64,000 nt of DNA, taken from positions 1 to 64,000 of the forward strand of contig JAECRL010000008.1 in NCBI GenBank assembly GCA_016000265.1, in the 5' to 3' direction. Shown one piece after another: positions 27,467 through 37,206 of the stretch. The translations under genes were made by a program, and so were the position numbers. How positions within the stretch are numbered: the stretch's first letter is position 1; every line of letters begins with the position of its first letter. The DNA comes from Burkholderiales bacterium. GTDB lineage: Bacteria; Pseudomonadota; Gammaproteobacteria; Burkholderiales; Burkholderiaceae_C. The notes under the pieces are model-generated. The model was given only the letters and a program-made list of their open reading frames with translations, had not been told where the DNA came from and did not search any database.

Positions 27467-29392
27467 TCAGGCGCTGAGCTGTTGCGCCAATGCGGGGCGA
27501 TGGGGCGTCAGCTCGCCCTCGGACAGCATGAAGCACCCTTTGCCCGCATGCTTGGCGGCGTACATGGCCGCATCGGCGCGCTGGCACAGGGACTCCAGGC
27601 TCTCGTTGGGCTCGAACAGCGCCGCCCCCAGGCTGGCCGCGGCCCGCACCGTCTCCCCGTTGATCTGGCAGGGCTGCGACAGCCGCTCCAGGATGCGTTG
27701 CGCGATGCGCCTGACCTCGATGGGGTGCCCCGCGCCTTCCAGGATGATGGTGAACTCGTCGCCCGACAGGCGGCAGACGAAGTCGGTGTTGCGCACCGCG
27801 GCCTCCAGTCGGGCGGCGACCTCGATGAGCAGGCGGTCACCCGCGGCGTGGCCCATCTGGTCGTTGATGGCCTTGAAGCCGTCGAGGTCCACGTACATCA
27901 CGGCCAGCGTCTGAGGCTGGCGCCGCGCACGCGCCATCGCCTGACGCAGCCGTTCGTTGAACACCCGGCGGTTGGGCAGGCCGGTGAGGCTGTCGCGGCG
28001 GGCCTGCTCGGCCAGTTCGCGCTGCTGTGCCTTGAGCACCGAGATGTCGCTGAGCACGCGGATGTGCTGCGTCACCCGGCGCGTTTCGTTGCGCAGCGTG
28101 CTCACGCTCAGCCACGTCTCCACCTGGCGGCTTTCGGCACCCGTTTGCAGGCACTCGCCCGACCAGCGGCGCCCGTTGCGCAGCGCTTCGTCCACGCCGG
28201 GCAGGTGGGTCTCCCGCAGGGGCGCCAGGCCCAGCAGCTCGGCGCTTTGCCCAACAGCCTGCTCCACGCCCAGGCCCATCATCTTGAGGAAGGCCGGGTT
28301 GACCATGACGACGCGGTCGACGGCGTCCGTCACCACCACGGCGTCGGCCGTCTCCTCGATCACCCGGGACGCCAGCTTGAGCTGCTCGGCGGCCTGGCGG
28401 CTCTCGGTCACGTCCAAGGCGATCGACAGGATGTGGTCGATTCGCCCGTCCACGCCATGCACGGGCGCCTTGATGAGGTCCACGAGCCGCTCGCCAGCGG
28501 GGGTGCGGTAGACGAGGTTGTTGAAGCGCAGGGTGCGCTGCAGCACCATCACCTCCTCGTCTTGCTGGTTGCCTCGCTGGGCCAGCTCGGCGGGCATGAC
28601 GTCTTCGGCGCGCCGCCCCAGCACCTGCTCGGGTGGCAAGCGCATGATCTCGGCGGCCTGGCGGTTCCAGACGATGTACTGGCCGCTGTTGTGCTCACGC
28701 ACGCTGCGGGCGTAGACCGCCATGGGCAGGCAGTCGACCGCGGTGCGGTAGAAGGTCTCTTGCTCGCGCAGGGCCTCCAGGGACTCGTGCACCTCGGTGG
28801 TGTCGCGCGAGACCAGCACGATGCCGTCGGGCAGCGGGATGATCTGGTGATGCAACCACCTCGGTGGCGTGTCCCCGTTGGGGGCGTGCACGGCTTGTTC
28901 GTCCACCTGGGATTGACCGCTGTCCCAGGCTTGCTGAACACGCTGGTGAAAGCTGCGGTGCTGGCCCTCGGGGAGCACGTCGTCGAGCAACTGGCCGGCC
29001 AGGGGGCGACCGTCGGTGCGAAGCAGGCGGTGCGCCTGGTGGTTCGCCTGCGTCACCTGGTAGCCCATGAAGCGGCCCATCAGGTCGCGGCGGTGTTGCA
29101 GCACCATGACGGCGTCCTGGCTGCCCGTCAGGCAGGCTTGCCAGGTCGCTTCACTGTGGGCGGCTTGAGCGAGGGCGCGGCGCATGCGGCCGTGCGCCCG
29201 CCAGCTCATCCAGCCGGAGGCGCCCGCCAGGCACAGGCCCGCGAACTGGATGGGAAGATGATGAGAGGACGTCAGCGCGAGCCCTGCTGCCAGGCAGGCC
29301 AGCGACACCAGCGCCGAAGCGGGGTGGGCCGGGTGGAGAGGGCTGGTGGGCGTCCCCATGCTCATCGACGACAAAAGCGACGACATGGACAC
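27467..29392 (-). CDS. PAS-containing diguanylate cyclase (GGDEF domain)
   Basis: 641 aa; PAS-like repeats; DSLTGLPNRRVFNERL and CRLSGDEFTIILEG active-site signature; N-terminal TM. Confidence 0.93.
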   Translation of the reverse strand: MSMSSLLSSMSMGTPTSPLHPAHPASALVSLACLAAGLALTSSHHLPIQFAGLCLAGASGWMSWRAHGRMRRALAQAAHSEATWQACLTGSQDAVMVLQHRRDLMGRFMGYQVTQANHQAHRLLRTDGRPLAGQLLDDVLPEGQHRSFHQRVQQAWDSGQSQVDEQAVHAPNGDTPPRWLHHQIIPLPDGIVLVSRDTTEVHESLEALREQETFYRTAVDCLPMAVYARSVREHNSGQYIVWNRQAAEIMRLPPEQVLGRRAEDVMPAELAQRGNQQDEEVMVLQRTLRFNNLVYRTPAGERLVDLIKAPVHGVDGRIDHILSIALDVTESRQAAEQLKLASRVIEETADAVVVTDAVDRVVMVNPAFLKMMGLGVEQAVGQSAELLGLAPLRETHLPGVDEALRNGRRWSGECLQTGAESRQVETWLSVSTLRNETRRVTQHIRVLSDISVLKAQQRELAEQARRDSLTGLPNRRVFNERLRQAMARARRQPQTLAVMYVDLDGFKAINDQMGHAAGDRLLIEVAARLEAAVRNTDFVCRLSGDEFTIILEGAGHPIEVRRIAQRILERLSQPCQINGETVRAAASLGAALFEPNESLESLCQRADAAMYAAKHAGKGCFMLSEGELTPHRPALAQQLSA

Positions 29393-29468
29393 CCCGACTG
29401 TGGAAGACTCAGTGTTGGGGATTTCGGATGCCTGTCGTTGAACTTGAGGTCAACGTGTGCGCCTGGCC

Positions 29469-29999
29469 TCAGGCGTGAGCGGGGCGGGGCACCTGCAGCG
29501 CCAGGAAGGTTTGTTGCAGCAGGCGGGCGTCCGCGCTGGCGCGGTGGCGTCGCGCCGTGCTGTTGCGCGCCAGGGCGAGCTTGACCTCGTGCCAGCGCGA
29601 GGCCTGGTCTTCGTTGAGCAGGGCGCGCAGGTTGTCCAGCTTGAACGAAGGGCTGCGGTCCGCGACCTCGTAGATGCGGCTGAGCCAGCTGAAATCGTGC
29701 GCCCAGGCGTCCGTGTAGATCGTCATGCCGCGCAATTGCTCGTTGAGCGCCTCGGCCACCTGCACCGAGCTGCGCCCGTGTTGCTGGAGCTGCTCGCGGG
29801 TGATGCCGTGGACCACCGCGGCGTTGGGGTCCCAGTGCTGCCAGTCGGGCTCGGGCCGGATCAGGCTGCACCAGGCGCGCCCCTGGGGCGTGATGAAGCC
29901 CACCTCGATCGGGTAGCTGCCGAGGCCGAAGCCCGAGGCCTCGATGTCCAGGATGGCAGGGGGCTCTGCCAGGTCGGAGGTGAGTTGCTGATTCGGCAC
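29469..29999 (-). CDS. DEDD-type 3'-5' exonuclease domain protein
   Basis: ILDIEASGFG (ExoI), VVHGITREQL, HRASADARLLQQTF (ExoIII). Confidence 0.8.
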   Translation of the reverse strand: MPNQQLTSDLAEPPAILDIEASGFGLGSYPIEVGFITPQGRAWCSLIRPEPDWQHWDPNAAVVHGITREQLQQHGRSSVQVAEALNEQLRGMTIYTDAWAHDFSWLSRIYEVADRSPSFKLDNLRALLNEDQASRWHEVKLALARNSTARRHRASADARLLQQTFLALQVPRPAHA

Positions 30000-30026
30000 G
30001 CGGGCCCCTTGTTTGATTGGTCTTGC

Positions 30027-31292
30027 CTATTCGGACATTCTGGCACCCCCATCGGGGTCATCGACTCCGGGTTTGAACGGTCTGCGTTCATCGAGTTCGC
30101 TCACGTGGTGGCGGATGCCAAGGCTTTCGCGACGCAAGAAATCGGCCACCGCCTCGCGCAAGCCGGGGTGGCCCAACCAGTGAACCGAGCGCGTGGGCTC
30201 GGGCAACAGCCCCCGGGCCAGCTTGTGCTCGCCCTGTGCGCCGCCCTCGAAGCGAAGGTAGCCGTGTGCGATGCACCAAGCCAGCGGCTGGTAATAGCAG
30301 GCCTCGAAATGCAGGCACGACACCGACGCCAGCGCGCCCCAGTACCGGCCGTGCGCCACGCGAGCGACCGGGTCGATGGCCAGCAGCGAGCAGGCGATGG
30401 GCCGCCCCTCGTGGTGCGCGATGAACAGCACCCAGGCGTGGGGAAGGTCCCGAGCCGCCTGGCGCCAGAACCCGTGGCTCAGGTAGGGGCGCTGGCCGTG
30501 TTCCAGGTAGGTCTGGGTGTAGCAGCGATGAAACAGGTCCCAGTCGCGCTCCGAGATCTCCGCCCCGACTCGGACCTCGAAGCTCACCCCGGCGTCGCGC
30601 ACCTTGCGCCGCTCCTGCTGGATCTTCTTGCGCTTGTCGCGCTGCAAGCAGGCCAGGAAGTCCTCGAAATCGGCGTAAGGCTGCGGTTGCCGGTTGCGCC
30701 AATGGAACTGGATGCCCTGTCGGACCAGCCAGCCAGCGTCTGCGGCCACCTCGGCCTCCGCCTCGGACAGGAACAGCAGGTGCGCAGACGACCAACCGTG
30801 CGCCTCGCACGCCCCGCGCAAGGCCGTCAGCAGCGCCTGTTGCACCGCGATGCGAGCCGCCTCACTCAACCCAGGGTGGGTCAGCAGACGCGTCCCCGGG
30901 ATGGGTGAAAACGGCACCGCCCCCAGCAGCTTGGGGAAGTAATGCCGCCCCTGCGGCCCCAGGGCCCGGTCGTGCGCGTCCGCCCAGGCCCAGTCGAACA
31001 CGTACTCCCCGTACGAGTGCGATTTGATGAAGGTCGGACAGGCTCCCACCAACCGCCCCGCCGCGTCTCGCAAGGCCAGCAGGTGGGGCTGCCACCCCGT
31101 GTCGGCGCAGGCGCTGCCGCTGTCGATGAAGGCCGACAGCAGCGCGTGCGTCAAAAAGGGGCTGGCGCCGTCCACCCCCTCCAGCAGGGCGTCCCAATCG
31201 GCGGCCTCGACCTCGCTCGGGTGGCCAAGCCACCGAACCGCGTGAGGCATCGCGCCTGGCACCGCCGCCGACGGCCCCGCTCCCGCTACCAT
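30027..31292 (-). CDS. GNAT/FemAB-like acyltransferase (peptidogalycan biosynthesis protein family)
   Basis: RDKRKKIQQERRKVRDAGVSFEVRVGAEI...GFWRQAARDLPHAWVLFIAHHEGRPIACSLLAID; start at MVAGAG avoids overlap with nadE. Confidence 0.82.
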   Translation of the reverse strand: MVAGAGPSAAVPGAMPHAVRWLGHPSEVEAADWDALLEGVDGASPFLTHALLSAFIDSGSACADTGWQPHLLALRDAAGRLVGACPTFIKSHSYGEYVFDWAWADAHDRALGPQGRHYFPKLLGAVPFSPIPGTRLLTHPGLSEAARIAVQQALLTALRGACEAHGWSSAHLLFLSEAEAEVAADAGWLVRQGIQFHWRNRQPQPYADFEDFLACLQRDKRKKIQQERRKVRDAGVSFEVRVGAEISERDWDLFHRCYTQTYLEHGQRPYLSHGFWRQAARDLPHAWVLFIAHHEGRPIACSLLAIDPVARVAHGRYWGALASVSCLHFEACYYQPLAWCIAHGYLRFEGGAQGEHKLARGLLPEPTRSVHWLGHPGLREAVADFLRRESLGIRHHVSELDERRPFKPGVDDPDGGARMSE

Positions 31293-31332
31293 GCTGGCTT
31301 GCGCACCCGCGCCCTCTGTGTGAACCCTGTCC

Positions 31333-33054
31333 ATGAATGCTGTGTCGTCTGCGGCCGCTCCCGCACCTGTGCTGAACGCGGCCTTGCTGCAATTCAACCC
31401 CACCGTCGGTGACCTGGGGGGCAACGTCCGCGCCATCGCCGACGCGGCTCGCCAAGCCTACGCCGAAGGCGCCCGCCTTGTCGTGACGCCGGAAATGGCC
31501 TTGTGCGGCTACCCGCCCGAGGACCTGCTGCTGCGCCCGGCCTTTCTCCACGCCTGTGAAGCGGCCTTGTCTCGACTCGCCGCTGAGCTGGCCGACCTCG
31601 CCGACCTGCACCTCGTCGTCGGCCACCCCCAGCGCTTGCAGGAAGACGCCACGCGCACGCGGTCCTGGCAGGTCCAGCGCCTGCTGAACGCCGCCAGCGT
31701 GCTCCACGGTGGCCGGGTGTGCGCCACTTACGCCAAGCGCGAGCTCCCCAACTACCAGGTCTTCGACGAGCGCCGCTACTTCGTCAGCGGCCGCGAGGCC
31801 GGCCTGGGCCCCGTGGTGGTCGACGTCAACGGCTGGCGCGTGGGCCTCCTGGTTTGTGAAGACGCCTGGTTTGAGGAGCCCGCGCAGGCGGCCGCCAGCC
31901 AGGGCGCGCAGGCCCTGGTGGTCCTCAACGCCTCGCCCTTCCACGCCGGCAAGTCCGCCGAGCGCGAGCAGCGCATGGCCGAGCGCGCGCGCCAGGTCGG
32001 CCTGCCGTTGCTCTACGCCCACCTCGTCGGCGGCCAGGACGAAATCGTCTTCGACGGCGCCTCCTTCGCGGTGGACGCCGCTGGCCGCGTCATGGCCCGC
32101 GCCCCCAGCTTCGAGCCCTGCACCTTGCACGTGCGCCTGCACGCCAACGGCCTGGCCGGCGCGCAGCTCGCTGGCAGCATGGCCGCGCCCCTCTCGCCCG
32201 AGGCCGAAATCTGGCAGGCCCTGGTCACCGGCGTGCGCGACTACCTGGGCAAGAACGGCTTCCCCGGTGCCATCATTGGCCTCTCGGGCGGCATCGACTC
32301 GGCCCTGGTGCTGGCCATCGCGGTCGACGCCCTGGGCGCCGACAGGGTCCGCACCGTGATGATGCCCTCGCCCTACACGGCCGACATCTCCTGGATCGAC
32401 GCCCGCGACATGGCCGACCGGCTGGGCGTGCAGCACGACGAGATCGCCATCGCGCCCGAGTTCGAGGCCTTCAAGGCCTCGCTGGCGCCGCTCTTCGCGG
32501 GCCGAGCCGAGGACACCACCGAAGAAAACATCCAGGCCCGCATCCGCGGCACCCTGCTCATGGCCCTGTCCAACAAGACGGGCGCCATCGTGCTGACCAC
32601 CGGCAACAAGAGCGAGATGGCCACGGGCTACTGCACGCTCTATGGCGACATGGCCGGCGGCTTCGCCGTCATCAAAGACCTGGCTAAAACGCTCGTTTAC
32701 CGCCTCTCGCGCTGGCGCAACGCCCAGGCGGTGGCCGCGGGCCAGGTCGAGCCCATCCCCGATCGCATCATCACCCGCCCGCCTTCGGCCGAGTTGCGCC
32801 CCGACCAGACCGACCAGGACAGCCTGCCCGAGTACGACGTGCTCGACGCCATCCTGGAGCGCTACATGGAGCTCGACCAGTCCATCGAGCAGATCGTGGC
32901 CGCCGGCTTCGATCGGGCCGACGTGGACAAGGTCACCCGCCTCATCAAGCTCAACGAATACAAGCGCCGCCAGGCGCCCATCGGGGTGCGCATCACGCAC
33001 CGCTCGTTCGGGCGCGACTGGCGCTATCCCATCACGTCGCGCTTTCGCGCGTGA
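31333..33054 (+). CDS. nadE: Glutamine-dependent NAD+ synthetase
   Basis: N-terminal nitrilase-like glutaminase (ALCGYPPEDLLL, YAKRELPNYQVFDERRYF, VCEDAW) and C-terminal synthetase (IIGLSGGIDSAL, TGNKSEMATGYCTLYGDMAGG). Confidence 0.96.
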   Translation: MNAVSSAAAPAPVLNAALLQFNPTVGDLGGNVRAIADAARQAYAEGARLVVTPEMALCGYPPEDLLLRPAFLHACEAALSRLAAELADLADLHLVVGHPQRLQEDATRTRSWQVQRLLNAASVLHGGRVCATYAKRELPNYQVFDERRYFVSGREAGLGPVVVDVNGWRVGLLVCEDAWFEEPAQAAASQGAQALVVLNASPFHAGKSAEREQRMAERARQVGLPLLYAHLVGGQDEIVFDGASFAVDAAGRVMARAPSFEPCTLHVRLHANGLAGAQLAGSMAAPLSPEAEIWQALVTGVRDYLGKNGFPGAIIGLSGGIDSALVLAIAVDALGADRVRTVMMPSPYTADISWIDARDMADRLGVQHDEIAIAPEFEAFKASLAPLFAGRAEDTTEENIQARIRGTLLMALSNKTGAIVLTTGNKSEMATGYCTLYGDMAGGFAVIKDLAKTLVYRLSRWRNAQAVAAGQVEPIPDRIITRPPSAELRPDQTDQDSLPEYDVLDAILERYMELDQSIEQIVAAGFDRADVDKVTRLIKLNEYKRRQAPIGVRITHRSFGRDWRYPITSRFRA

Positions 33055-33074
33055 CGGCAGTCGTGCTTAAATAG

Positions 33075-33494
<420 letters not shown>

Positions 33495-33517
33495 CCCCTT
33501 CAGACGTTTCAGGTGCC

Positions 33518-34132
33518 TCAGGTGCCTGACAAGACGCCACCCTCGCCAGCGGCCTGCTGATCGGGTGGCGTTTGCGTTTTCAGGCGGGCCGACTCGTTGG
33601 CCAGGCCGTCGAGCAGGCGGCTGACGTCGGTGTCGACCTGCAGCAGCGCCTTCACGTCCGGCCACAGGAACCCATCGTCGTGGCTGCGCTCGATGAAGCC
33701 CAGCAACTCATCGTAGTAGCCGCCCACGTTGAGCAGGCCCAGGGCCTTGTGGTGGTAGCCCAGCTGGCGCCACGTCCACACCTCGAAGATCTCCTCCATG
33801 GTGCCGATGCCGCCGGGCAAGGCGATGAAGGCGTCCGACTGCATCGCCATCTTGTGCTTGCGCTCGTGCATGCTGTCGACCACCTGCAGCTCGGTCACGC
33901 CACCGTGTCCCAGCTCCCGCTGGATCAGGCGCTCCGGGATGACGCCGATCACGCTCGCGCCATGCGCCAGTGCCGCGTCCGCCACCGCGCCCATCAGGCC
34001 GGTGCTGCCGCCGCCGTACACCAGCCGCCAGCCTCGCTCGCCGATCTGCTTGCCCACCTCGCGGGCGGCGGCCAGGTGGGCCGGATCGAGTCCGTTGCGG
34101 GAGCCGCAGTAAACACAGATGGACAGCGTCAT
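33518..34132 (-). CDS. LOG family (TIGR00730) Rossmann-fold protein
   Basis: SICVYCGSRNG; VYGGGSTGLMGAVADAAL; ALPGGIGTMEEIFEVWTWRQLG (PGGxGTxxE). Confidence 0.93.
   Translation of the reverse strand: MTLSICVYCGSRNGLDPAHLAAAREVGKQIGERGWRLVYGGGSTGLMGAVADAALAHGASVIGVIPERLIQRELGHGGVTELQVVDSMHERKHKMAMQSDAFIALPGGIGTMEEIFEVWTWRQLGYHHKALGLLNVGGYYDELLGFIERSHDDGFLWPDVKALLQVDTDVSRLLDGLANESARLKTQTPPDQQAAGEGGVLSGT
33534..33575 (+). terminator. Intrinsic terminator after the P-II gene, inside the 3' coding end of the convergent LOG gene
   Basis: ACGCCACC (33534-33541) / GGTGGCGT (33564-33571) stem followed by TTGCGTTTT. Confidence 0.6.
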
Positions 34133-34157
34133 GGGGGAATTCAGCAAGCAGGTGAGG

Positions 34158-34715
34158 TCAGGCGGGCAGGTCGTCGCGGTGATCGATGACCCGGGTGCGG
34201 CAGATGAGGTCGTGCAGGAACTGCTGCTGAGGCAGCAGGCGCGTGAGGGCCATGTACAGCAGCGCCCACACCAGCATGCCCCCGAAGATCAGCCGCCCCT
34301 GGTGCCAGCCGGCCAGCCAGCCGGCGGCCCAGGCGGGCATGAACCACAACCAGGACAGCAGGAAGCGCATCAGCGCCTGCCAGGGGGAGACGGGACGACC
34401 GTCGGCCGACAGCAGTCGCACCTGCCAGGTCTTCATGGCCAGGGTCTGGCCGCCGTGGGTCCAGAACCAAATGAAGTAGAGCGCCAGGGCCGCGAACTGC
34501 GCCGCCATCATGCCTTCGCGGCCACGCATGGCGTGGAGCTGTCCCACCGAGATGCTGTAGGCGGCGCCGACCGCCGCCACCAGACCGAAAAGCAGCACGC
34601 CCTCGTAAATGAAGGCCGCCATGCGGCGACGCAGGGGGGCAGCGGGGCCTTGCGCACGCGCAGCCAATTCGGCCGCGGACAGTCCGCCCTGGGACGGGAG
34701 CTTGAAAACCGACAT
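34158..34715 (-). CDS. RDD family membrane protein
   Basis: LRRRMAAFIYEGVLLFGLVAAVG...HGGQTLAMKTWQVRLLSADG, typical RDD layout. Confidence 0.85.
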   Translation of the reverse strand: MSVFKLPSQGGLSAAELAARAQGPAAPLRRRMAAFIYEGVLLFGLVAAVGAAYSISVGQLHAMRGREGMMAAQFAALALYFIWFWTHGGQTLAMKTWQVRLLSADGRPVSPWQALMRFLLSWLWFMPAWAAGWLAGWHQGRLIFGGMLVWALLYMALTRLLPQQQFLHDLICRTRVIDHRDDLPA

Positions 34716-34831
34716 GAAGTGGGAGGTGGGAGCCAGCGTCGAACGATACACCAGGGCGGGCCGACCGGGCCCACCGCGGCGACCGAGTTGGCCCCAACCG
34801 ACAGCGTGCTGCCGCTGCGGCGCTCAGGCGC

Positions 34832-35668
34832 TCAGGGGCGCCCGACGCTGGCGGGCAGCGGCGACATGGCCGCCCCTTGTGCCCCGGTTCGAGGCAGCAG
34901 GGTGACCGGGTCGACGAAGTCGCCCGAGGCGCTGATCTTGGGCAGGCCCGCCTGCTGGTGCAGCGGAGGCGAGGGCGCGCGCGTGACCAGGTTCGTGGTG
35001 GCGCCGGTGCCGGCCTTGACCAGGGCCGGGGCAACCACGGTGGGGCGGGTGCCCGTCGCCGTCACCGTGTTGGGCACCACGTTGGACTTGCGCGGCGCGT
35101 TGCTGGACGGCGCGCTGCGTTTGGCGTGGTAAGCCTGACCGGCTTCCCGGGGCCCGGCCACGCTGTCGGACAGCGCCACCGGTTGCGAGCGGCGCTTGGC
35201 CTGGCGGCCGAGGTCGCGCTTGTCCTCTTCAGACAAGGCCTGGTACTGGGCCCACTTTTGTTGCCGCTGGTCGGCGGGCAACTGGCGGGACTGCTGGAAG
35301 CGCAAGCGCGCCTCGCCGCGCTGGTGCGAGGGCAGCGCGGCCCATTGCGTCATGCGCTCCTGAATGCGGGCTTTCTCCGGGCCGCTCAGCTGGTCGAAGC
35401 GGCGCGCCACCACGACCCACTTTTCGCGGCTGGAGGCGGGCAGGTGCGACCACTGGGCCGCGAGCGGGGCGAGGGCCTGGCGTTGAGCGGGTGTCAAGGC
35501 CGACCAGTCGTGGCTGGTGCCGAAGGCCTGCTGAGAGGGCGAGTGCGAGGGAGGTTGGGCGCCGCCCTGACCGGAGGCCGCCGGTGCCGCCCACGCGCCC
35601 CAGGCCAGCGTCGCAGCCAGGGTGGCCGCAACGATGCGGCGCATCGGTTGGAGTGGGCTCAGCGTCAT
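34832..35668 (-). CDS. DUF3106 domain-containing protein
   Basis: Signal peptide; repeats of LTPAQRQALAPLAAQWSHLPASSREKWVVVARRFDQLSGPEKARIQERMTQWAALPSHQRGEARLRFQ. Confidence 0.8.
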   Translation of the reverse strand: MTLSPLQPMRRIVAATLAATLAWGAWAAPAASGQGGAQPPSHSPSQQAFGTSHDWSALTPAQRQALAPLAAQWSHLPASSREKWVVVARRFDQLSGPEKARIQERMTQWAALPSHQRGEARLRFQQSRQLPADQRQQKWAQYQALSEEDKRDLGRQAKRRSQPVALSDSVAGPREAGQAYHAKRSAPSSNAPRKSNVVPNTVTATGTRPTVVAPALVKAGTGATTNLVTRAPSPPLHQQAGLPKISASGDFVDPVTLLPRTGAQGAAMSPLPASVGRP

Positions 35669-35682
35669 GTCGGTTGGGGCGT

Positions 35683-36303
35683 TCAGGGGGTGGCCTCGGC
35701 CGGCTCGGTGTCGGTCGTGACCAGGTCGCCATCGGCTTCGGGGATGGGCTCGTCCAGCGGGCGGGCCGGGGTGCGGTCGTCGCTGCGCAGGAATTCTTCG
35801 AAACCCGGGTCGGCGTAAGCGTCGGGGGGCAGGTCGTCGCTGAGGATGGCGGTGTCGATGTCGGCGGCCGCTTCGACTTTTTCCTGACTGTGGAAGCTGT
35901 GAACCAGCCACAGGCCGGCGGCCAGCGCCACGATGGGCAGCGCCGAGGCGATGCGCCAGCGCCAGGCCACGGGGCCATCGTCCAGGTTGCGCCCGTGTGA
36001 AGGCTGGCGCGCGTGCTCGGCCTCGTTCCAGCCGCCCAGCACCGCCGCACCCTGAGTGTTCACGCCCGCGACGGTGCTGCCGCCCGCGGTGGCGAGTGCC
36101 TGCTCACCGGCCACGGCCAAGCCCAGCCGGGCCTCGCGCGCGGAGCGAACCGCCTGCTCGCGTGCCACGCGCAGGCGTTCGGTGATGTCGTGGGGCAAGG
36201 CCTGCGCGCCGTCGTCCAGGCGCGCGGTCAGGCGCATGGCGAAGCGGGCCTCAAGGGCCGCGCGCCGGGCGTCGGTCAGCGGTGGGGTGGAGCGGGTTTT
36301 CAC
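35683..36303 (-). CDS. DUF3619-like membrane protein (putative anti-sigma factor)
   Basis: GTG start overlaps the stop of the upstream sigma factor gene by 4 nt; N-terminal cytoplasmic domain (ALEARFAMRLTARLDDGAQALPHDITERLRVAREQAV) and single TM (IASALPIVALAAGLWLVHSF). Confidence 0.7.
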   Translation of the reverse strand: MKTRSTPPLTDARRAALEARFAMRLTARLDDGAQALPHDITERLRVAREQAVRSAREARLGLAVAGEQALATAGGSTVAGVNTQGAAVLGGWNEAEHARQPSHGRNLDDGPVAWRWRIASALPIVALAAGLWLVHSFHSQEKVEAAADIDTAILSDDLPPDAYADPGFEEFLRSDDRTPARPLDEPIPEADGDLVTTDTEPAEATP

Positions 36304-36884
36304 AATGTGATTCCTCGGGCGTGCAGGGCCTTGGACAGCGCCTGCACGGCCCGCGAGCAATGGGTTTTGACGCTCCCCTCGGAGCAACCCATGGCGGCGG
36401 CCGTCTCGGCTACATCCAGTTCCTCCCAGTAACGCAACAGAAACGCTTCCCGTTGACGCGCTGGCAGCTTGCTGATTTCTTCTTCGATCTGTCCCAGTGT
36501 TTCGGCGCGGCTGACCTGAACTTCAGCGGCCTCCGTGCTCGTGTCCTCGACGTCCAGGGCTTCGAGCAAGTCGAAGTCGCCATCTTCGCCGCCCGCGGCC
36601 GCTTCGAGGTCCCCCATGTTGGTGAACACCGCGTTGCGCACCTTCTGGCGGCGAAACCAGTCCAGGGTGGCGTTCGAGAGGATGCGCTGAAACAGCATCG
36701 GCCACTCGTTGGTCGGGCGGTCGGCGTAGCTCTGCGACAGCCGGATCATGGCGTCCTGCACGATGTCCAGGGCCGCGTCGTCCTGGCGGACGGCGTAGAC
36801 GGTGCGCTTGAAGGCGCGCGACTCCACCGCCTTGAAAAAGGCATTGAGTTCGTCGTCGCGCGAAGGACTGGGCAGGGGCGTCAA
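36300..36884 (-). CDS. ECF-type RNA polymerase sigma factor
   Basis: Region 2 (ALDIVQDAMIRLSQSYADRPTNEWPMLFQRILSNATLDWFRRQ) and region 4 (LPARQREAFLLRYWEELDVAETAAAMGCSEGSVKTHCSRAVQAL). Confidence 0.92.
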   Translation of the reverse strand: MTPLPSPSRDDELNAFFKAVESRAFKRTVYAVRQDDAALDIVQDAMIRLSQSYADRPTNEWPMLFQRILSNATLDWFRRQKVRNAVFTNMGDLEAAAGGEDGDFDLLEALDVEDTSTEAAEVQVSRAETLGQIEEEISKLPARQREAFLLRYWEELDVAETAAAMGCSEGSVKTHCSRAVQALSKALHARGITL

Positions 36885-36970
36885 GAGCGGGGGCGAGCGG
36901 ATGCCGCAGGAAGTGCGTTGGTTTTGGCCGCGGGCATTATGGCATTGGGGCCTTTGCCGCGCCCGCGCGC

Positions 36971-36998
36971 TTGAATTGCCTCTCAGGGGTGCGATAAT
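36971..36998 (+). promoter_or_regulatory. Candidate sigma-70 promoter for ilvBNC
   Basis: TTGAAT (36971-36976), 16-bp spacer, GATAAT (36993-36998). Confidence 0.55.
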
Positions 36999-37145
36999 GT
37001 TCGTTTTGCGCCATCTCGATCTGGCCTGAGTCTGATGCGCCCACCGGCGTCAGTGGCAGGCCGCGCACGCTCCAAATCCGCCTCACAAGGGCGAGCACAC
37101 GGCCATCCGTGGTCGCAGTGCTGCTGTCCTGGCTCTCCCGAGCCG

Positions 37146-37175
37146 CGACGGTGTAGAGGGGCACCGATCGTTTTT
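37146..37175 (+). terminator. Terminator-like hairpin in the ilvB leader (candidate attenuator)
   Basis: CGACGGTG (37146-37153) / CACCG-a-TCG (37062-37070 equivalent arm at 37162-37170) followed by TTTTT at 37171-37175. Confidence 0.5.
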
Positions 37176-37206
37176 CGTTAGAGAAATTCGGAAAGGTTCT
37201 TCCATC

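Noticed and set aside
30862-33000. 712-aa minus-strand ORF antisense to nadE
   Set aside because: Shadow ORF; nadE on the plus strand is unambiguous.
36997-37029. Short ORF MFVLRHLDLA as the ilv leader peptide
   Set aside because: Its ATG overlaps the candidate -10 box (36993-36998), so it would lie upstream of the likely transcription start.
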